From assembly GCA_938045085.1 (NCBI GenBank), contig CALINZ010000197.1, forward strand, positions 1 to 49,703: a stretch of DNA of 49,703 bases, in the 5' to 3' direction. Shown piece by piece: positions 49,651 through 49,703 of the stretch. The DNA comes from an uncultured Collinsella sp. (GTDB lineage Bacteria > Actinomycetota > Coriobacteriia > Coriobacteriales > Coriobacteriaceae). The first letter of the stretch is position 1. Each line of letters opens with the position of its first letter. The position numbers and the translations under genes are program-made. Below the pieces are notes generated by a model that was not told the origin of the DNA, did no database searches, and saw only the letters and a list, made by a program, of their open reading frames with translations.

Positions 49651-49703
49651 ACGGGCTTTAGCCTGTGCGGGGCGCGCAGCGCGCCGCATCAGAAACCACC
49701 CGC

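Overview
The window looks like a chromosomal segment of a gut Coriobacteriia (Actinomycetota), most probably a Collinsella-type organism. This rests on the high-GC coding sequence, strong GGAGG-type ribosome sites, many PTS sugar loci, a RicT protein with a long Arg-rich tail, an archaeal-style topoisomerase IA, and mucin-sugar (amino-sugar and galactose-type) catabolism. The taxon is inferred from gene style, not from a marker search. No phage, IS transposase, CRISPR array or rRNA was seen. The accessory content is small: palindromic intergenic elements, one nuclease-like gene and one gene remnant.

Region 1 (1-6.2 kb) is a beta-glucoside locus. A GntR/UTRA regulator followed by a mannose-6-phosphate isomerase fragment (minus strand) is divergent from GH1 glycosidase, PTS EIIC, EIIB, EIIA and a ROK sugar kinase. 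Region 2 (6.3-22 kb) is mostly housekeeping: Mn-dependent pyrophosphatase, NhaA antiporter, a class I aminotransferase, a STAS protein, TatA/B-TatC, HypA-HypB, topoisomerase IA, a zinc-ribbon membrane protein, thymidylate kinase, DNA polymerase III delta', RicT and ComF. Region 3 (22-31.6 kb) has a probable VSR-fold nuclease-like protein followed by a 217-bp palindromic element, a solute-binding lipoprotein, HPF, DegV, a beta-hydroxyacid dehydrogenase with a His/Cys tail, a membrane protein, a HEAT-like protein, NAD-type isocitrate dehydrogenase and a SurA-like membrane-anchored protein.

Region 4 (31.6-42.4 kb) is an amino-sugar locus, probably for N-acetylgalactosamine. It holds a mannose-class PTS (EIIA, a YajC-like protein, EIIB, EIIC, EIID), a GntR/HutC regulator, AgaS-type SIS deaminase/isomerase, an N-acetylhexosamine-6-P deacetylase, a flavodoxin-like protein on the other strand, a LacX-like mutarotase, a LacC-type tagatose-6-P kinase, a 3' remnant of a second deacetylase and a YhcH-family protein. 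A shared TGGT-TACT-ACCA operator lies upstream of both the PTS operon and agaS. The route would be GalNAc to GalNAc-6-P, GalN-6-P, tagatose-6-P and tagatose-1,6-bisP; the final aldolase is not in the window.

Region 5 (42.4-49.7 kb) has tRNA-Thr(CGU), an orphan mannose-class EIIB paralogue whose phosphorylated histidine is replaced by tyrosine, GalM divergent from a DeoR regulator, and a GntR regulator plus a DUF7916-type TIM-barrel protein divergent from a LacE-like EIICB. The intergenic regions are rich in long perfect or near-perfect inverted repeats, and several sit in apparent mRNA leaders.
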